DNA from: Bradyrhizobium sp. CSA207
GTDB taxonomy: Bacteria > Pseudomonadota > Alphaproteobacteria > Rhizobiales > Xanthobacteraceae
NCBI RefSeq assembly: GCF_029051685.1
Contig: NZ_JAACFT010000005.1
Coordinates: 186,001 to 250,000, forward strand
DNA length: 64,000 bases
Reading direction: 5' to 3'
The notes beneath the pieces were generated by a model. That model was not told the origin of the DNA. It did no database searches and saw only the letters and a program-made list of their open reading frames with translations. The first letter of the stretch is position 1. Each line of letters starts with the position of its first letter. Below, piece after piece: positions 43,150 to 51,928 of the stretch. The position numbers and the translations under genes are program-made.

Positions 43150-43965
43150 ATGGCCGAGACATCAGCATCGCGCCCCGCTTCGACCATCCTTCTGCTGCGT
43201 GACGGCGCGGGTGCCGACGGCAAGAGCCGCGGTGAAATTGAAGTCTTCATGATGGTCCGTCACCATCAGATCGAGTTCAACTCGGGCGCGCTGGTGTTTC
43301 CCGGCGGTAGCGTCGATGCCGGCGACAAGGAGATCGTCAACCGGTCCGATCTATATTCGGGCGGCGAGGGGCTAAGCGAGGCGGACCGCGGTTTTCGCAT
43401 CGCGGCGATCCGCGAGACCTTTGAGGAGAGCGGCATCCTGCTGGCACGGTCCAAGGACTTGGGCACGCCGATCAATGCCAAACGCGCGGGCGAGATCGCG
43501 GAGGCGCACCGCGTCGCGCTCAACGAGCACAAGATCAGCTTCCTCGATATCCTGGCCGACAACGGCCTCCAGCTCGCGCTCGACACGCTCGTGCCCTACG
43601 CGCACTGGATCACGCCCGAGGGGATGCCGAAGCGGTTCGACACCTGGTTCTTCCTGGCGGCCGCACCGCCCGACCAGCTCGGCGCCCATGACGGCAGGGA
43701 GTCGACCGACTCGATCTGGGTGTCGCCGCGCGAGGCGGTGGAGGGCGGCGAGAACGGCCGCTTCAAGCTGCCGTTCCCGACCACGCGCAATTTGATCCGG
43801 CTTGCCAAGCAGGGCAGCGTCAAGGCCGCGCTCGATCATGCCCGCGGCATGTCCATCGTCACGGTGATGCCGGTCATGACCAAGACCGAAAGCGGCCGCC
43901 AGCTCCGCATTCCCCGCGACGCCGGCTATGACGGCGAGGTATTCGAGGTGGGCGCCGTCGGCTAG
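43150..43965 (+). CDS. NUDIX hydrolase
   Basis: 271 residues. The NUDIX fold is recognised by GALVFPGGSVDAGDKEI, then after an insertion, FRIAAIRETFEESGILLAR, the REx2EExG metal-binding part of the box. This split box is typical of CoA- or large-substrate NUDIX relatives (NUDT19-like). The C-terminal part (IWVSPREAVEGGENGRFKLPFPTTRNLIRLAKQGS) is also typical. It could hydrolyse acyl-CoA or CoA and so trim the CoA pool used by the neighbouring block; this is an inference. Start chosen at MAETSASRP, five bases after the previous stop. Confidence 0.88.
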   Translation: MAETSASRPASTILLLRDGAGADGKSRGEIEVFMMVRHHQIEFNSGALVFPGGSVDAGDKEIVNRSDLYSGGEGLSEADRGFRIAAIRETFEESGILLARSKDLGTPINAKRAGEIAEAHRVALNEHKISFLDILADNGLQLALDTLVPYAHWITPEGMPKRFDTWFFLAAAPPDQLGAHDGRESTDSIWVSPREAVEGGENGRFKLPFPTTRNLIRLAKQGSVKAALDHARGMSIVTVMPVMTKTESGRQLRIPRDAGYDGEVFEVGAVG

Positions 43966-44038
43966 CACACTTCGATAGGCGACGAACTGTTGCTCCCTTG
44001 GCTGCTGTATGTTCCGTCCCCTGACGGAGGGACGGGCC

Positions 44039-44953
44039 ATGGACAATCGGCAGGATACCAACATCGCTGTCGAGCTCGCGCTGCTGGTCGCGCTCGCGAC
44101 ACTGTGGGGCGGCTCCTACACCTTCATCAAGCTCGGTGTGGCCACTATTCCGCCGATCACGCTGATCGCGGCGCGCACCGCGATTGCGGGCCTCTTGCTG
44201 CTCATCGTCATGCGGGCGCGCGGCATCAAGATGCCGATGGACACAGCGACCTGGCGGCGCTTCGCGTTCCAGGCTGTGCTCAACAGCGTTATCCCCTGGA
44301 CGCTGATCGCCTGGGGCGAGCGCCATGTCGATGCGGCACTGGCCACCATCCTCAACTCGGCCGCGCCGATCTTCACCTTCCCGCTCACGGCCGTGGTCAC
44401 CCGCCACGAGGTGACGACGCCGCGCAAGCTCATCGGCGTGGTTGCCGGCATGGCCGGCATCTTGCTGATCGTTGGCGTCGATGCTCTCCATGATGTCGGC
44501 AGCGGGCTTGTGGCGGAGGCGGCCATCGTCGCTGCCACCATCTGCTACGCCTGCGCGGCGATCTTCGGCCGCAGCTTTAGGGGGCTCGATCCGATGGCGC
44601 CGGCCGCCGGCTCGCTGCTTACGGGTGCGGCGGTCCTGATCCCGGCTTCGCTCGTGTTCGAACAGCCCTGGACAGTGCCGCCGTCGCTGAGCTCGGTCCT
44701 TGCGCTCCTCGCGCTGGCCGTGTTCTCGACCGCGGCGGCCTTTGCCATCTACTTCCGCCTGATCCAGACCCTGGGCTCAGTCGGCACCACTGCGCAGGCC
44801 TATCTCCGCGTGCCGATCGGGGTCGCCATCAGCGTCGCCTTCCTCGGCGAGAGCCTGAGCCAGACCGCCTGGATCGGGCTGGCCTGCGTCGTCATCGGCG
44901 TTGCCGCCATGACGATCCCGGCCCGCAGGCCCGCCAGCGTCAAAACCTCGTAA
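44039..44953 (+). CDS. DMT-superfamily (EamA) transporter
   Basis: Ten-helix inner-membrane exporter, 304 residues, two EamA repeats. The first begins ALLVALATLWGGSYTFIKLGVATIPPITLIAARTAIAGL. The second begins after ICYACAAIFGRSFRGLDPMAPAAGSLLTGAAVLIP, and the terminal segment is AYLRVPIGVAISVAFLGESLSQTAWIGLACVVIG. Members export amino acids, nucleosides or metabolites; the substrate is unknown. Start at the ATG of MDNRQDT, with GGAGGGACGGGCC upstream. A second, unrelated-sequence DMT gene lies at 55 kb. Confidence 0.92.
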   Translation: MDNRQDTNIAVELALLVALATLWGGSYTFIKLGVATIPPITLIAARTAIAGLLLLIVMRARGIKMPMDTATWRRFAFQAVLNSVIPWTLIAWGERHVDAALATILNSAAPIFTFPLTAVVTRHEVTTPRKLIGVVAGMAGILLIVGVDALHDVGSGLVAEAAIVAATICYACAAIFGRSFRGLDPMAPAAGSLLTGAAVLIPASLVFEQPWTVPPSLSSVLALLALAVFSTAAAFAIYFRLIQTLGSVGTTAQAYLRVPIGVAISVAFLGESLSQTAWIGLACVVIGVAAMTIPARRPASVKTS

Positions 44954-45077
44954 ATTCGGCAGAAGGGGCCAGCCGAGGACCGCAATTTTAAGGATTTACG
45001 GCGGCCGAAGCCATGTTCCCCCGGGGCCGCAATACGTCGTATATTGGGCTTCCAGCAGCCCGGTCCCTAAAGCACCA

Positions 45078-47765
45078 ATGTCCGCCGAATCGACGCCGAC
45101 CCCTGAGAAAAAGCGAATATTTTCGCTCTCCATCGGCCAGCTCACGTTCGGCAGCTTCCTGCTGGTGCTGGCGGTGATCATCGTCACCTCGACCGCGAGC
45201 GTGATCGCAATTAGACACATCGATACCACTTTCGCCGAGTTGCAGCGGCTCCAGAGCGTCGGTGATCTCGCCGAGGACATCGACCGCCGCATGAACGAGC
45301 TGCGCCTCGCGGCGCGCGACTTCGTCACCGATCCCGGCGCCGGCATCCAGTTCAAGCAGGTCGGCGAGGCGGCCTCGACGCTCAGCGACATCCTGAAGAA
45401 GACCCGCATCGAGCTTGCACCCGAGCAGCAGGACATGATCGACGGGGTCACCGAGCGGCTTGCGACCTATCGCAGCGGCCTGGAGCGGATCTCCACCCTG
45501 ATCGACCGGCGCGCCCAGCTGCTCGCCGGGCTGCCGCCGCTGCGCGACCAGTTCGACGCAGCCGTCTCCGGCACCGCCGACCGCGAGCTCGCCTCCCGCC
45601 TGTCGGAAGCGCAGAGCCGGATCGCGCTCGGACTGCTTGCGCGCAACCCGTCCGCGGCCGAGCAGGCAGCGCAGGGCGTGCGGGCGTTGGACATCGGGGA
45701 TCGCGGGCTCAAATCGGCTGTGAACGACTACGCCGAGGCCATCATCGCGGTGGCCGTCAGGGAGCGGCAGATCGCCGATATCGATCGCGAGGTGCTGGGA
45801 ACCGAGGGCCGGCTGATCGGACGCGTCACCGAATTGCTGCGCGAGGTCAGCGCACGGCGCGGCCACGTGCTGTCGCGCGACTTCGCGCGTACGCTGACCG
45901 AGGCAAGGTGGCAGAGCATCGTGCTCGGCACGATCGGCGTGCTGATCGGCATTGCCGCGGCGTTGTTCGTGGTGCGCAGGACGGTGCGTCCGCTCGCCCA
46001 GATCGCGCGATCCATTCGCGCGCTTGCGGCCGGCGAGAAGGAGACCTCGATCCCGTCGGCCGACCTCGACAACGAGATCGGCGACATCGCGCGAGCGGCC
46101 GAAGTATTCCGGCGTGCGCTGGAGGAGGCCGACACGGCGCGCGAGGCGGCGGTGCGCGCGCTCACCGAGCAGCGGCTGGCCGAAGAAAGCTACCGCAAGC
46201 TGTTCGAAGGCTCGGTCGACGGCATCTATGTAACCACGCCGGCCGGCGACCTTCTCAACGCCAACCCGGCGCTGGCGCGGATGATGGGCTATGACAGCCC
46301 GCAGCAGCTGATCGACAGCATCAACGACATCGCTCACACGATCTACGTCCATCCCGAGGCGCGCGTCGAATATCAGCGCCTGATGGCGCGCGACGGCATG
46401 GTGCGCGAGTTCGAGTACCAGGTGCGCCAGCGCAGCGGCGATATCCTGTGGCTCTCCGACAGCGCGACCGGCGTGCGGGACGAGGCGGGCAACATCGTCC
46501 GCTACGAGGGCACGCTGCGCGACATCACCGACCAGAAGCGCGCCGAAGACGCCATCGCCGAAGGCCGCCGTCTGCTCCAGCAGGTCATCGACACGGTGCC
46601 CGCGGTCATCAACGTCAAGGACCGCAATCTTCGCTATGTGCTGATGAACCGCTACATGGCCGGCATCTTCGGCATCGAGCCCGGCGACGCGCTCGGCCGC
46701 ACCACTGCCGATCTGATGTCGCGCTATGGCGCAGCCAAGAGCGATGAGAATGACAAGCGCGTGCTCAGTTTCCGCAAGGGCCTCGGCTTCTACGAGGAGG
46801 AATACAAGGACGCCTCCGGCAACATGCGGCAATGGCTGGTCAACAAGCTGCCGCTGCTCGATGCCGAGGGCGAGATCGAGCGGATCGTCACCGTGGCGCT
46901 GGACATCGGCGAGCGCAAGCGCGGCGAGCAGGAGATGCGGAAGGCCAAGGAAGCCGCCGAGACCGCACTGCGTAATCTGCGCGAGACTCAGGCCTCGCTG
47001 ATCGAGGCCGAGAAGCTCGCCGCGCTGGGGCGGCTCGTCGCCGGCGTCGCGCACGAGGTCAACAATCCCGTCGGCATCAGCCTCACGGTCGCCTCCGCGC
47101 TCGAGCGCAAGACCGCGATCTTCACCGCCGAGGTCGAGCGCGGCGAGTTGCGCCGCTCCACGCTCAACGACTATCTCCACACCAGCCGCGATGCGTCATC
47201 GCAGCTCGTCGCCAATCTCAACCGCGCCGCCGAGCTGATCCAGTCGTTCAAGCAGGTCGCGGCCGACCGCAACTATTCGGATCAGCGCAGCTTTGATCTC
47301 GCCGATCTCACCGAGCAGGTGGTGATGAGCCTGCGGCCGGGCCTGCGCAAGCATAACCTGACCCTCAATGTCGAGTGCCAGCCCAATCTGATCATGAACA
47401 GCTATCCCGGCCCGTACGGGCAGGTGCTGACCAATCTGTTTCTCAACGCGGTGGCGCACGCCTTCCCCGACGGACGTCCGGGACTTATCGACATCCAGGT
47501 GCGTGAGTCCGGAAAGGACAATGTCGAGATCATCTTCTCCGACAATGGCTGCGGCATGTCGCTGGACGTGCGCCGTCGCGCCTTCGACCCGTTCTTCACG
47601 ACACGGCGCGACCAGGGCGGCACCGGTCTCGGACTGCACATCGTCTACAGCATCGTGACCAACCGGCTCGGCGGGCGGCTCGATCTCGATTCCGAACCGG
47701 GCAGCGGCACGCGCATCCAGATGATCTTGCCGCGCACGGCGCCGCTCGAGCAGGCTGCCGAATAG
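45078..47765 (+). CDS. Membrane-bound PAS-containing sensor histidine kinase
   Basis: 895 residues. The first transmembrane helix is at about 20-46, followed by a helical periplasmic sensor region to about 275. The second helix (IVLGTIGVLIGIAAALFVV) comes at about 279-297, then a HAMP domain to about 350, PAS 1 at about 370-485 and PAS 2 at about 497-615. The dimerisation/phosphoacceptor segment is AALGRLVAGVAHEVNNPVG with His659. The catalytic domain shows the N box NAVAHAFPD, G1 FSDNGCGM and G2 GGTGLGLHIV. The HEVNNP box places it in the NtrB/ThkA-like class. No response regulator is adjacent, so its partner is elsewhere. Confidence 0.94.
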   Translation: MSAESTPTPEKKRIFSLSIGQLTFGSFLLVLAVIIVTSTASVIAIRHIDTTFAELQRLQSVGDLAEDIDRRMNELRLAARDFVTDPGAGIQFKQVGEAASTLSDILKKTRIELAPEQQDMIDGVTERLATYRSGLERISTLIDRRAQLLAGLPPLRDQFDAAVSGTADRELASRLSEAQSRIALGLLARNPSAAEQAAQGVRALDIGDRGLKSAVNDYAEAIIAVAVRERQIADIDREVLGTEGRLIGRVTELLREVSARRGHVLSRDFARTLTEARWQSIVLGTIGVLIGIAAALFVVRRTVRPLAQIARSIRALAAGEKETSIPSADLDNEIGDIARAAEVFRRALEEADTAREAAVRALTEQRLAEESYRKLFEGSVDGIYVTTPAGDLLNANPALARMMGYDSPQQLIDSINDIAHTIYVHPEARVEYQRLMARDGMVREFEYQVRQRSGDILWLSDSATGVRDEAGNIVRYEGTLRDITDQKRAEDAIAEGRRLLQQVIDTVPAVINVKDRNLRYVLMNRYMAGIFGIEPGDALGRTTADLMSRYGAAKSDENDKRVLSFRKGLGFYEEEYKDASGNMRQWLVNKLPLLDAEGEIERIVTVALDIGERKRGEQEMRKAKEAAETALRNLRETQASLIEAEKLAALGRLVAGVAHEVNNPVGISLTVASALERKTAIFTAEVERGELRRSTLNDYLHTSRDASSQLVANLNRAAELIQSFKQVAADRNYSDQRSFDLADLTEQVVMSLRPGLRKHNLTLNVECQPNLIMNSYPGPYGQVLTNLFLNAVAHAFPDGRPGLIDIQVRESGKDNVEIIFSDNGCGMSLDVRRRAFDPFFTTRRDQGGTGLGLHIVYSIVTNRLGGRLDLDSEPGSGTRIQMILPRTAPLEQAAE

Positions 47766-48116
47766 CTAATCGGCGTCGGCGAGCTTGTGTAGTGTGGCGC
47801 CGAAGATCTGGCTGGCCTTGCCGACCAGAGCCGTGCCCGTCATCTCCGCGCGCGTGTCGGTGAAAGTGCCGCTGACGCCGATGCCGACCGGAGCAGGCCC
47901 GCCGAACAGCGGATTGTCGTCGGCCCGCGGCGAGGTGTGCCGCTGCACCAGCACCTCGCCCTTGAAGGTGTTGTCCTTCACGCTGTAGCTGCCGGTGTAA
48001 TAGAGATAGGCATCGCCGCCGAGAATCTTGCCGTCGCGAAAAAGAATCACGCCGCTGCCCTTGCCGGCTCGACCATCGAGCAGCGTCACGTGAATCGAGT
48101 AGAGGCCGTTCTTCAT
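47766..48116 (-). CDS. GrlR-family protein
   Basis: 116 residues matching the small beta-barrel (calycin-like) GrlR fold: MKNGLYSIHVTLLDGRAGKGSGVILFRDGKILGGDAYLYYTGSYSVKDNTFKGEVLVQRHTSP, with the strand pattern repeated in VSGTFTDTRAEMTGTAL. In enteropathogenic E. coli, GrlR represses the LEE regulator GrlA; rhizobial homologues have no known partner, and no GrlA-like gene is here. Start at MKNGLYS, the family's usual beginning. Its last base abuts the histidine kinase gene, converging on it. Confidence 0.8.
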   Translation of the reverse strand: MKNGLYSIHVTLLDGRAGKGSGVILFRDGKILGGDAYLYYTGSYSVKDNTFKGEVLVQRHTSPRADDNPLFGGPAPVGIGVSGTFTDTRAEMTGTALVGKASQIFGATLHKLADAD

Positions 48117-48366
48117 AACGTCCCGCAGGTCGGTGACCGTCGCCCGAGGCACACCGGTAAAGCTTTTATGCCAAAGCCCACCCCCTGGCGCAACGCGGCA
48201 GTTTGCCGGTTGGCAAGCAAGCCGGGACCGTAATTGTCCCGGCTTGTCTGTGACGGCGTTATGACGGTCTCATCGTGAGGCGAGGCCGGTCGTTGCGAAT
48301 CAGAGTTGGCCCGCGAAATGCATAACCATTGTTGCACTGGCCGCGGGGTGCTGGAGCAAGACCAAC

Positions 48367-48864
48367 GTGAGCAACTGGATCGATTCCGGCGGCGATGAGC
48401 CGCGTCTGTACAGCGCGCGTCCCACGAATTGCAAAGTAGAATATCGGCGAATTGGTTGTGCGACACGCTGGAGAAGCGTGGCGGGGCTGGGCTGCGCATT
48501 AGCCCTGATTGCCTTCGCTGCGCCGTTCGGTCACGCGCGCGACCGCGGCCAGTTCGTCAACACCAATGCCGAATTGAAGGCCTGGTTCGACGGCCTGCGA
48601 AGCGGCAAGGGGCCATGTTGTTCCGATGCCGACGGGTCGGCGCTCTCGGACTCCGACTGGGACAGCAAGGACGGGCATTATCGCGTCCGCGTCCCGCGCC
48701 TTGGCTATGTGCTCGAAGGCCAGAAACAGGAACTGGTCTGGGTCGACGTGCCCGAAGAGGCTGTCATCTCGGAGCCGAACCGGGTCGGGCGGACCATGGT
48801 GTGGCCGATCTACGGCTACACGGGCGTCACCATCCGCTGCTTCATGCCGGGCAGCATGACGTAA
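48367..48864 (+). CDS. Exported or membrane-anchored protein of unknown function
   Basis: 165 residues in the longest reading: a charged N-terminus, a hydrophobic segment (RSVAGLGCALALIAFAAPFGHA) and a mature part NTNAELKAWFDGLRSGKGPCCSDADGSALSDSDWDSKDGHYRVRVPRLGYV, ending WPIYGYTGVTIRCFMPGSMT. The adjacent Cys pair (PCCSDADG) and a later Cys are conserved-looking. The start is ambiguous: GTG at the beginning, or a later GTG at 48478 that would make the hydrophobic stretch a plain signal peptide. Similar short GxPCCSxADG proteins occur in Bradyrhizobium; function unknown. Confidence 0.72.
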   Translation: MSNWIDSGGDEPRLYSARPTNCKVEYRRIGCATRWRSVAGLGCALALIAFAAPFGHARDRGQFVNTNAELKAWFDGLRSGKGPCCSDADGSALSDSDWDSKDGHYRVRVPRLGYVLEGQKQELVWVDVPEEAVISEPNRVGRTMVWPIYGYTGVTIRCFMPGSMT

Positions 48865-48916
48865 CCGCGCCGGGCGCCCGTTCGCCTACCGGACGCCCGA
48901 TGCGGTTCGCGCCGCG

Positions 48917-49300
48917 TCAGGTATACTTCTTGTCGCGCTCGAGCAACTCGATGGAGATGCCTTCGGGGCCGCGGAGGAAGCAGATGCGAACGCCCGGCCG
49001 GATCGTGGTCGGCTCGCGCGTGAACGTGACACCTTTGGCCTTGAGCTCGGCAGCAACCGCGTCGATGTCTTTCACGGTGAGGCCAAAATGGTCGAGGCCC
49101 TGATGCGGGTGCGGTGGTGGTGGGCTGACGGCGTTGTCGCCCTCCAGCGGCGCGATGAAGATCCTGGCGCCGCCAAGATTCACGTCGATTCGTCCCGGCG
49201 CGCGGACGATCTCGCCACCGAGGATGTCCCGCAGCCAGGCTGCGGTGGCCTCCGGACTGGGGCTGCGCAGATGGACGTGATCCCAAGTGACGACTGGCAT
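48917..49300 (-). CDS. VOC-superfamily (glyoxalase/dioxygenase-fold) protein
   Basis: 127 residues, two beta-alpha-beta3 modules: TWDHVHLRSPSPEATAAWLRDILGGEIVRAPGRIDVNLGGARIFIAP, then GLDHFGLTVKDIDAVAAELKAKGVTFTREPTTIRPGVRICFLRGPEGISIELLER. The metal ligands expected in active members are visible as His8 in the first module, His71 in the second, and Glu near the end (SIELLE). Substrate unknown. It is transcribed away from the next gene. Confidence 0.88.
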   Translation of the reverse strand: MPVVTWDHVHLRSPSPEATAAWLRDILGGEIVRAPGRIDVNLGGARIFIAPLEGDNAVSPPPPHPHQGLDHFGLTVKDIDAVAAELKAKGVTFTREPTTIRPGVRICFLRGPEGISIELLERDKKYT

Positions 49301-49514
49301 TTCATTTCCTCCCGGCGCGTCTTCGCGATGTTGCAGTGCATGTTAGCGAGCCCGGCCGGTGATCGCCACCGTCGCTGCCGGATTCTCACGAGCGCGGGAA
49401 CCATAGTTCGTCTGCTGGATTAAAGTAACCTGTGGCCGAGTCCGTGTAGAATGGCCAGATCGGTGTTGGACGGATGCGCAGGCACGTGCCTCGGTCGCTG
49501 TCGGTGATGCACCC

Positions 49515-50081
49515 ATGAACGTAGGGGTTGACCGCATTGGGTGGGGACGCTTCGCGGGGATCGGCGAGCGTCTGGCGCGCGCGATGATCGCGAGCGTCTC
49601 ATCTGGCCGAAGTCTGCTGTGGCTGCTGGCGGCCTTCATCGTCGGCTGTGGCGTCTGGGTGCTGTTACCTCCCTCAAAGGGAAACTCCGCTCAGCGCGAG
49701 CCAATGAATGTGGAGCTGGCTTCCGTTGAGGCGGCTGCTTCGGCCAAACCAGCGGCGGAATTGCCGCCCTCCGCGGCTCAGGCAGTGGCAGAGCTCGATC
49801 GCCTCAGGATTTCATCGCAGACCTGGCGCCGTGGCGGCCTCGGCTCGAAGGCGCTGGTAACGTTCACCCTGCGAAACGACAATGATTATGCCATAAGAGA
49901 TGTCGAAATCGTCTGCGCCTTTATGCGGCGCGATGGCAGCCGTCTGACCGAGCGCACCCGCGTGCTGGCCGACACCGTCAGCATGAAGAGCCGTAAGACT
50001 TTTGCGCACGTTCCTGTCGGCTTCGTCAACGTCAATGCCGATCAGGCGAAGTGTTCGCTGGTTACGGCGCGGCGAGTGTAA
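49515..50081 (+). CDS. Membrane-anchored FxLyD-like domain protein
   Basis: 188 residues. One N-terminal transmembrane segment (LLWLLAAFIVGCGVWVLLPP) precedes a periplasmic linker and a C-terminal beta-sandwich: ISSQTWRRGGLGSKALVTFTLRNDNDYAIRDVEIVCAFMRRDGSRLTERTRVLADTVSMKSRKTFAHVPVGFVNVNADQAKCSLV. This resembles FxLyD-type domains. Translation might begin at the later ATG (49584), which still includes the helix. Function unknown. Confidence 0.72.
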   Translation: MNVGVDRIGWGRFAGIGERLARAMIASVSSGRSLLWLLAAFIVGCGVWVLLPPSKGNSAQREPMNVELASVEAAASAKPAAELPPSAAQAVAELDRLRISSQTWRRGGLGSKALVTFTLRNDNDYAIRDVEIVCAFMRRDGSRLTERTRVLADTVSMKSRKTFAHVPVGFVNVNADQAKCSLVTARRV

Positions 50082-50241
50082 AGGGCGGCCCAATCCGATA
50101 GCGGAAAAGTGACCATCCCGGGCCCTTGGGCCAAAAACTTGGCGTTGCCATTTGAACCGAACAGCCGGTGCAGGAACCAATTGATAGAGCGCCGGTTAAG
50201 GCGGAGTGCCCGCGCGGGGATGCGGGGGCGGAGCGTGGCCA

Positions 50242-50742
50242 ATGCCCATCTTTCGGTATTTCATTTTTGTCGGTGGAGCGTTGCTCGCGCTGCTGTTCGC
50301 GGCGAACTTCGCCCTGCCGGCCTCTCCCGTGGCGCAAGCGGTTGCGACCGCAAACAACGAACAGCCGGTGATCCGGATCCGGTCCGATCGCCACCTGCCT
50401 GAACGCGTCGTGCTCGACACCACTCAGCCGACGATCGCTGCGCCGGTGGTGAATATGGCCGCTGTGGTTGCGCCCCGCCAGCCGGTCCAGGCCGACGTCC
50501 TGGCCGAGATGTCGGCAAAGGCACGGGTGCGCGAGACCTTCGCGCAGTTCACGCAGACGGTCCCGAAGGCCGATGCCGCCTCAGCCAAGAAGACGGACGC
50601 CAGGCCGCAGGCTCTGGCTCAGGCTCCGCAGGCCCAGCCCCGGCGCAGGGTCGCCAGGATGCATCCGGCGCCGCAGCCCGGCAGGCCGATGATGATGGTG
50701 GCGCAGCAGCCGCATTTCGGCCTGTTCGACACCACCTGGTGA
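50242..50742 (+). CDS. Small membrane protein with basic, Gln/Pro-rich tail
   Basis: 166 residues: a transmembrane helix at the start (IFRYFIFVGGALLALLFAANFALP), a Val/Pro-rich linker and a low-complexity basic tail (QAPQAQPRRRVARMHPAPQPGRPMMM), ending FGLFDTTW. I do not recognise a family beyond short conserved Bradyrhizobium membrane proteins. Start chosen at MPIFRYFIF, which puts the helix right after the start; an intrinsic terminator follows. Confidence 0.7.
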   Translation: MPIFRYFIFVGGALLALLFAANFALPASPVAQAVATANNEQPVIRIRSDRHLPERVVLDTTQPTIAAPVVNMAAVVAPRQPVQADVLAEMSAKARVRETFAQFTQTVPKADAASAKKTDARPQALAQAPQAQPRRRVARMHPAPQPGRPMMMVAQQPHFGLFDTTW

Positions 50743-50752
50743 GCGCTTGGTT

Positions 50753-50781
50753 CTGCCCCCGGTGGGGGCAGGTAGGGCTTT
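50753..50781 (+). terminator. Intrinsic terminator before the tRNA gene
   Basis: CTGCCCCC GGT GGGGGCAG stem, then TAGGGCTTTTTATT, eleven bases after the preceding stop codon. It isolates the tRNA gene transcriptionally from upstream. Confidence 0.85.
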
Positions 50782-50888
50782 TTATTGTCGAGCCTCTCTG
50801 CTAATTCGAACGCATCGGAACGCTCCCCGCTGCTGGCTACCCAGCACGGTCGGATGGCGTTCGATGGCGGCCCGTCCTTTGGGCCAAG

Positions 50889-50965
50889 GCGCTCGTAGCT
50901 CAGCTGGATAGAGCATCGGATTTCGATTCCGAGGGTCGGGAGTTCGAATCTCTCCGAGCGCGCCA
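50889..50965 (+). tRNA. tRNA-Arg (anticodon TCG)
   Basis: 77-base cloverleaf with encoded CCA. Acceptor GCGCTCG / CGAGCGC, D stem GCTC / GAGC, anticodon stem TCGGA / TCCGA around loop TTTCGAT (anticodon TCG), and T arm GGGAG TTCGAAT CTCTC. Discriminator base G. It reads CGN arginine codons, principally CGA. There is no duplicated 3' end or integrase near it, so it is not seen to be an integration site in this window. Confidence 0.97.
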
Positions 50966-51027
50966 AATCCTGCCGAAATTGCGACTTCCCGCGGTCCATT
51001 GCCCGGGGGTAACGGCAAGAGGTGGGA

Positions 51028-51459
51028 TCAGATGATTCCGTGTTGCTTCAGAACGGCCTGTTCATCGCCCGATACCCATCCAAAGATCTTTGGTGTGTCG
51101 TCAAGCTGCTGCACCAGGTAGTGGACCTCAAAATCAATGGAAATATCCGGTTCGCTGCCTCGGTCGTAGATGGCGGTCCAAGCCACGTGGGCCAGGCAGT
51201 GGTGTTCGTCGATAGGTGCGATGCGGACATTACGAAGTCGCATGTCCTTGGTGCCGATACGGCGATAGTTTTCGAATCCCTGCTGCATCATCTGCTTCAG
51301 GTGCTCGTCATTCTGACCGACACTGACGCCCGCCGGAGACGCAGCGACGAACTTGGCGGTGTATGAAGATGCCACCTTGTCCATGTCCACTTCACCCGCG
51401 AGCGCCATTCGGAACAGCTTCTCGTAGCGCTCGAACAATTGCTTTACGTTATTCTCCAT
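51028..51459 (-). CDS. SnoaL/NTF2-like protein
   Basis: 143 residues with an alpha-plus-beta cone fold: NVKQLFERYEKLFRMALAGEVDMDKVASSYTAKFVAASP, LKQMMQQGFENYRRIGTKDMRLRNVRIAPIDEHHCLAHVAWTAIYDRG and the strand pair ISIDFEVHYLVQQLDDTPKIFGWVSGD. NTF2-like proteins range from isomerases to scaffolds; no catalytic residue can be assigned here. Start at MENNVKQ. It diverges from a VOC-fold gene across about 64 bases. Confidence 0.78.
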   Translation of the reverse strand: MENNVKQLFERYEKLFRMALAGEVDMDKVASSYTAKFVAASPAGVSVGQNDEHLKQMMQQGFENYRRIGTKDMRLRNVRIAPIDEHHCLAHVAWTAIYDRGSEPDISIDFEVHYLVQQLDDTPKIFGWVSGDEQAVLKQHGII

Positions 51460-51523
51460 ATGGCGCCTCCCGAAGATCGCTGGCGGCAAGCCAGCGCATT
51501 AAGATCACGAAAGGAGAAAGCAC

Positions 51524-51928
51524 ATGCTAAAGGACGCGAAAGTGGCAACCCGCCTTCCAGCCAAAGACCTGAATCGCGCGCGGGCGTTCTACTCGGAGAA
51601 ACTCGGGCTCGAACCGGTCGAACAGCGCGCGGGCGGGCTGCGCTACGTCTGCACGGCCGGCGAGTTTGCGATCTTCGTCTCGGCGGGAGTGCAATCTGGC
51701 TCGCACACCCAAATGGGCTGGGAAGTCGACGACATCGAGGCGACGGTGCGCGAGCTTCGCACGCGGGGAGTCGAGTTCGAGGAGTATGACCTGCCCGGCC
51801 TGAGTACCGTCGATGGGATTGCGGAGATCAGAGGCAACTACCCCAGCAAAGGCACCGGTGAGCGGGGTGCGTGGTTCCGCGACAGTGAAGGAAACCTCCT
51901 GGGAATCGGGCAACCGGTTCGGTCTTGA
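51524..51928 (+). CDS. VOC-superfamily protein (glyoxalase/bleomycin-resistance-like)
   Basis: 134 residues: KVATRLPAKDLNRARAFYSEKLGLEPVEQRAGGLRYVCTAGEFAIFVSAG is the first beta-alpha-beta3 module. Then MGWEVDDIEATVRELRTRGVEFEEYDLPG and AWFRDSEGNLLGIGQ form the second. The usual first-module His/Glu metal ligand is not obvious, so it may be a binding protein rather than an enzyme. AAAGGAGAAAGCAC precedes the ATG. Substrate unknown. Confidence 0.86.
   Translation: MLKDAKVATRLPAKDLNRARAFYSEKLGLEPVEQRAGGLRYVCTAGEFAIFVSAGVQSGSHTQMGWEVDDIEATVRELRTRGVEFEEYDLPGLSTVDGIAEIRGNYPSKGTGERGAWFRDSEGNLLGIGQPVRS

Noticed and set aside
44988..47180. 730-codon minus-strand frame opposite the histidine kinase
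   Set aside because: A mirror of the GC-rich kinase coding sequence; repetitive Asp/Gly/Val/Arg composition and no ribosome-binding site. The kinase motifs on the other strand are unambiguous.
50889..50965. tRNA-Arg as an integration site of a genomic island
   Set aside because: No duplicate of the tRNA 3' end and no integrase gene in the surrounding 10 kb.
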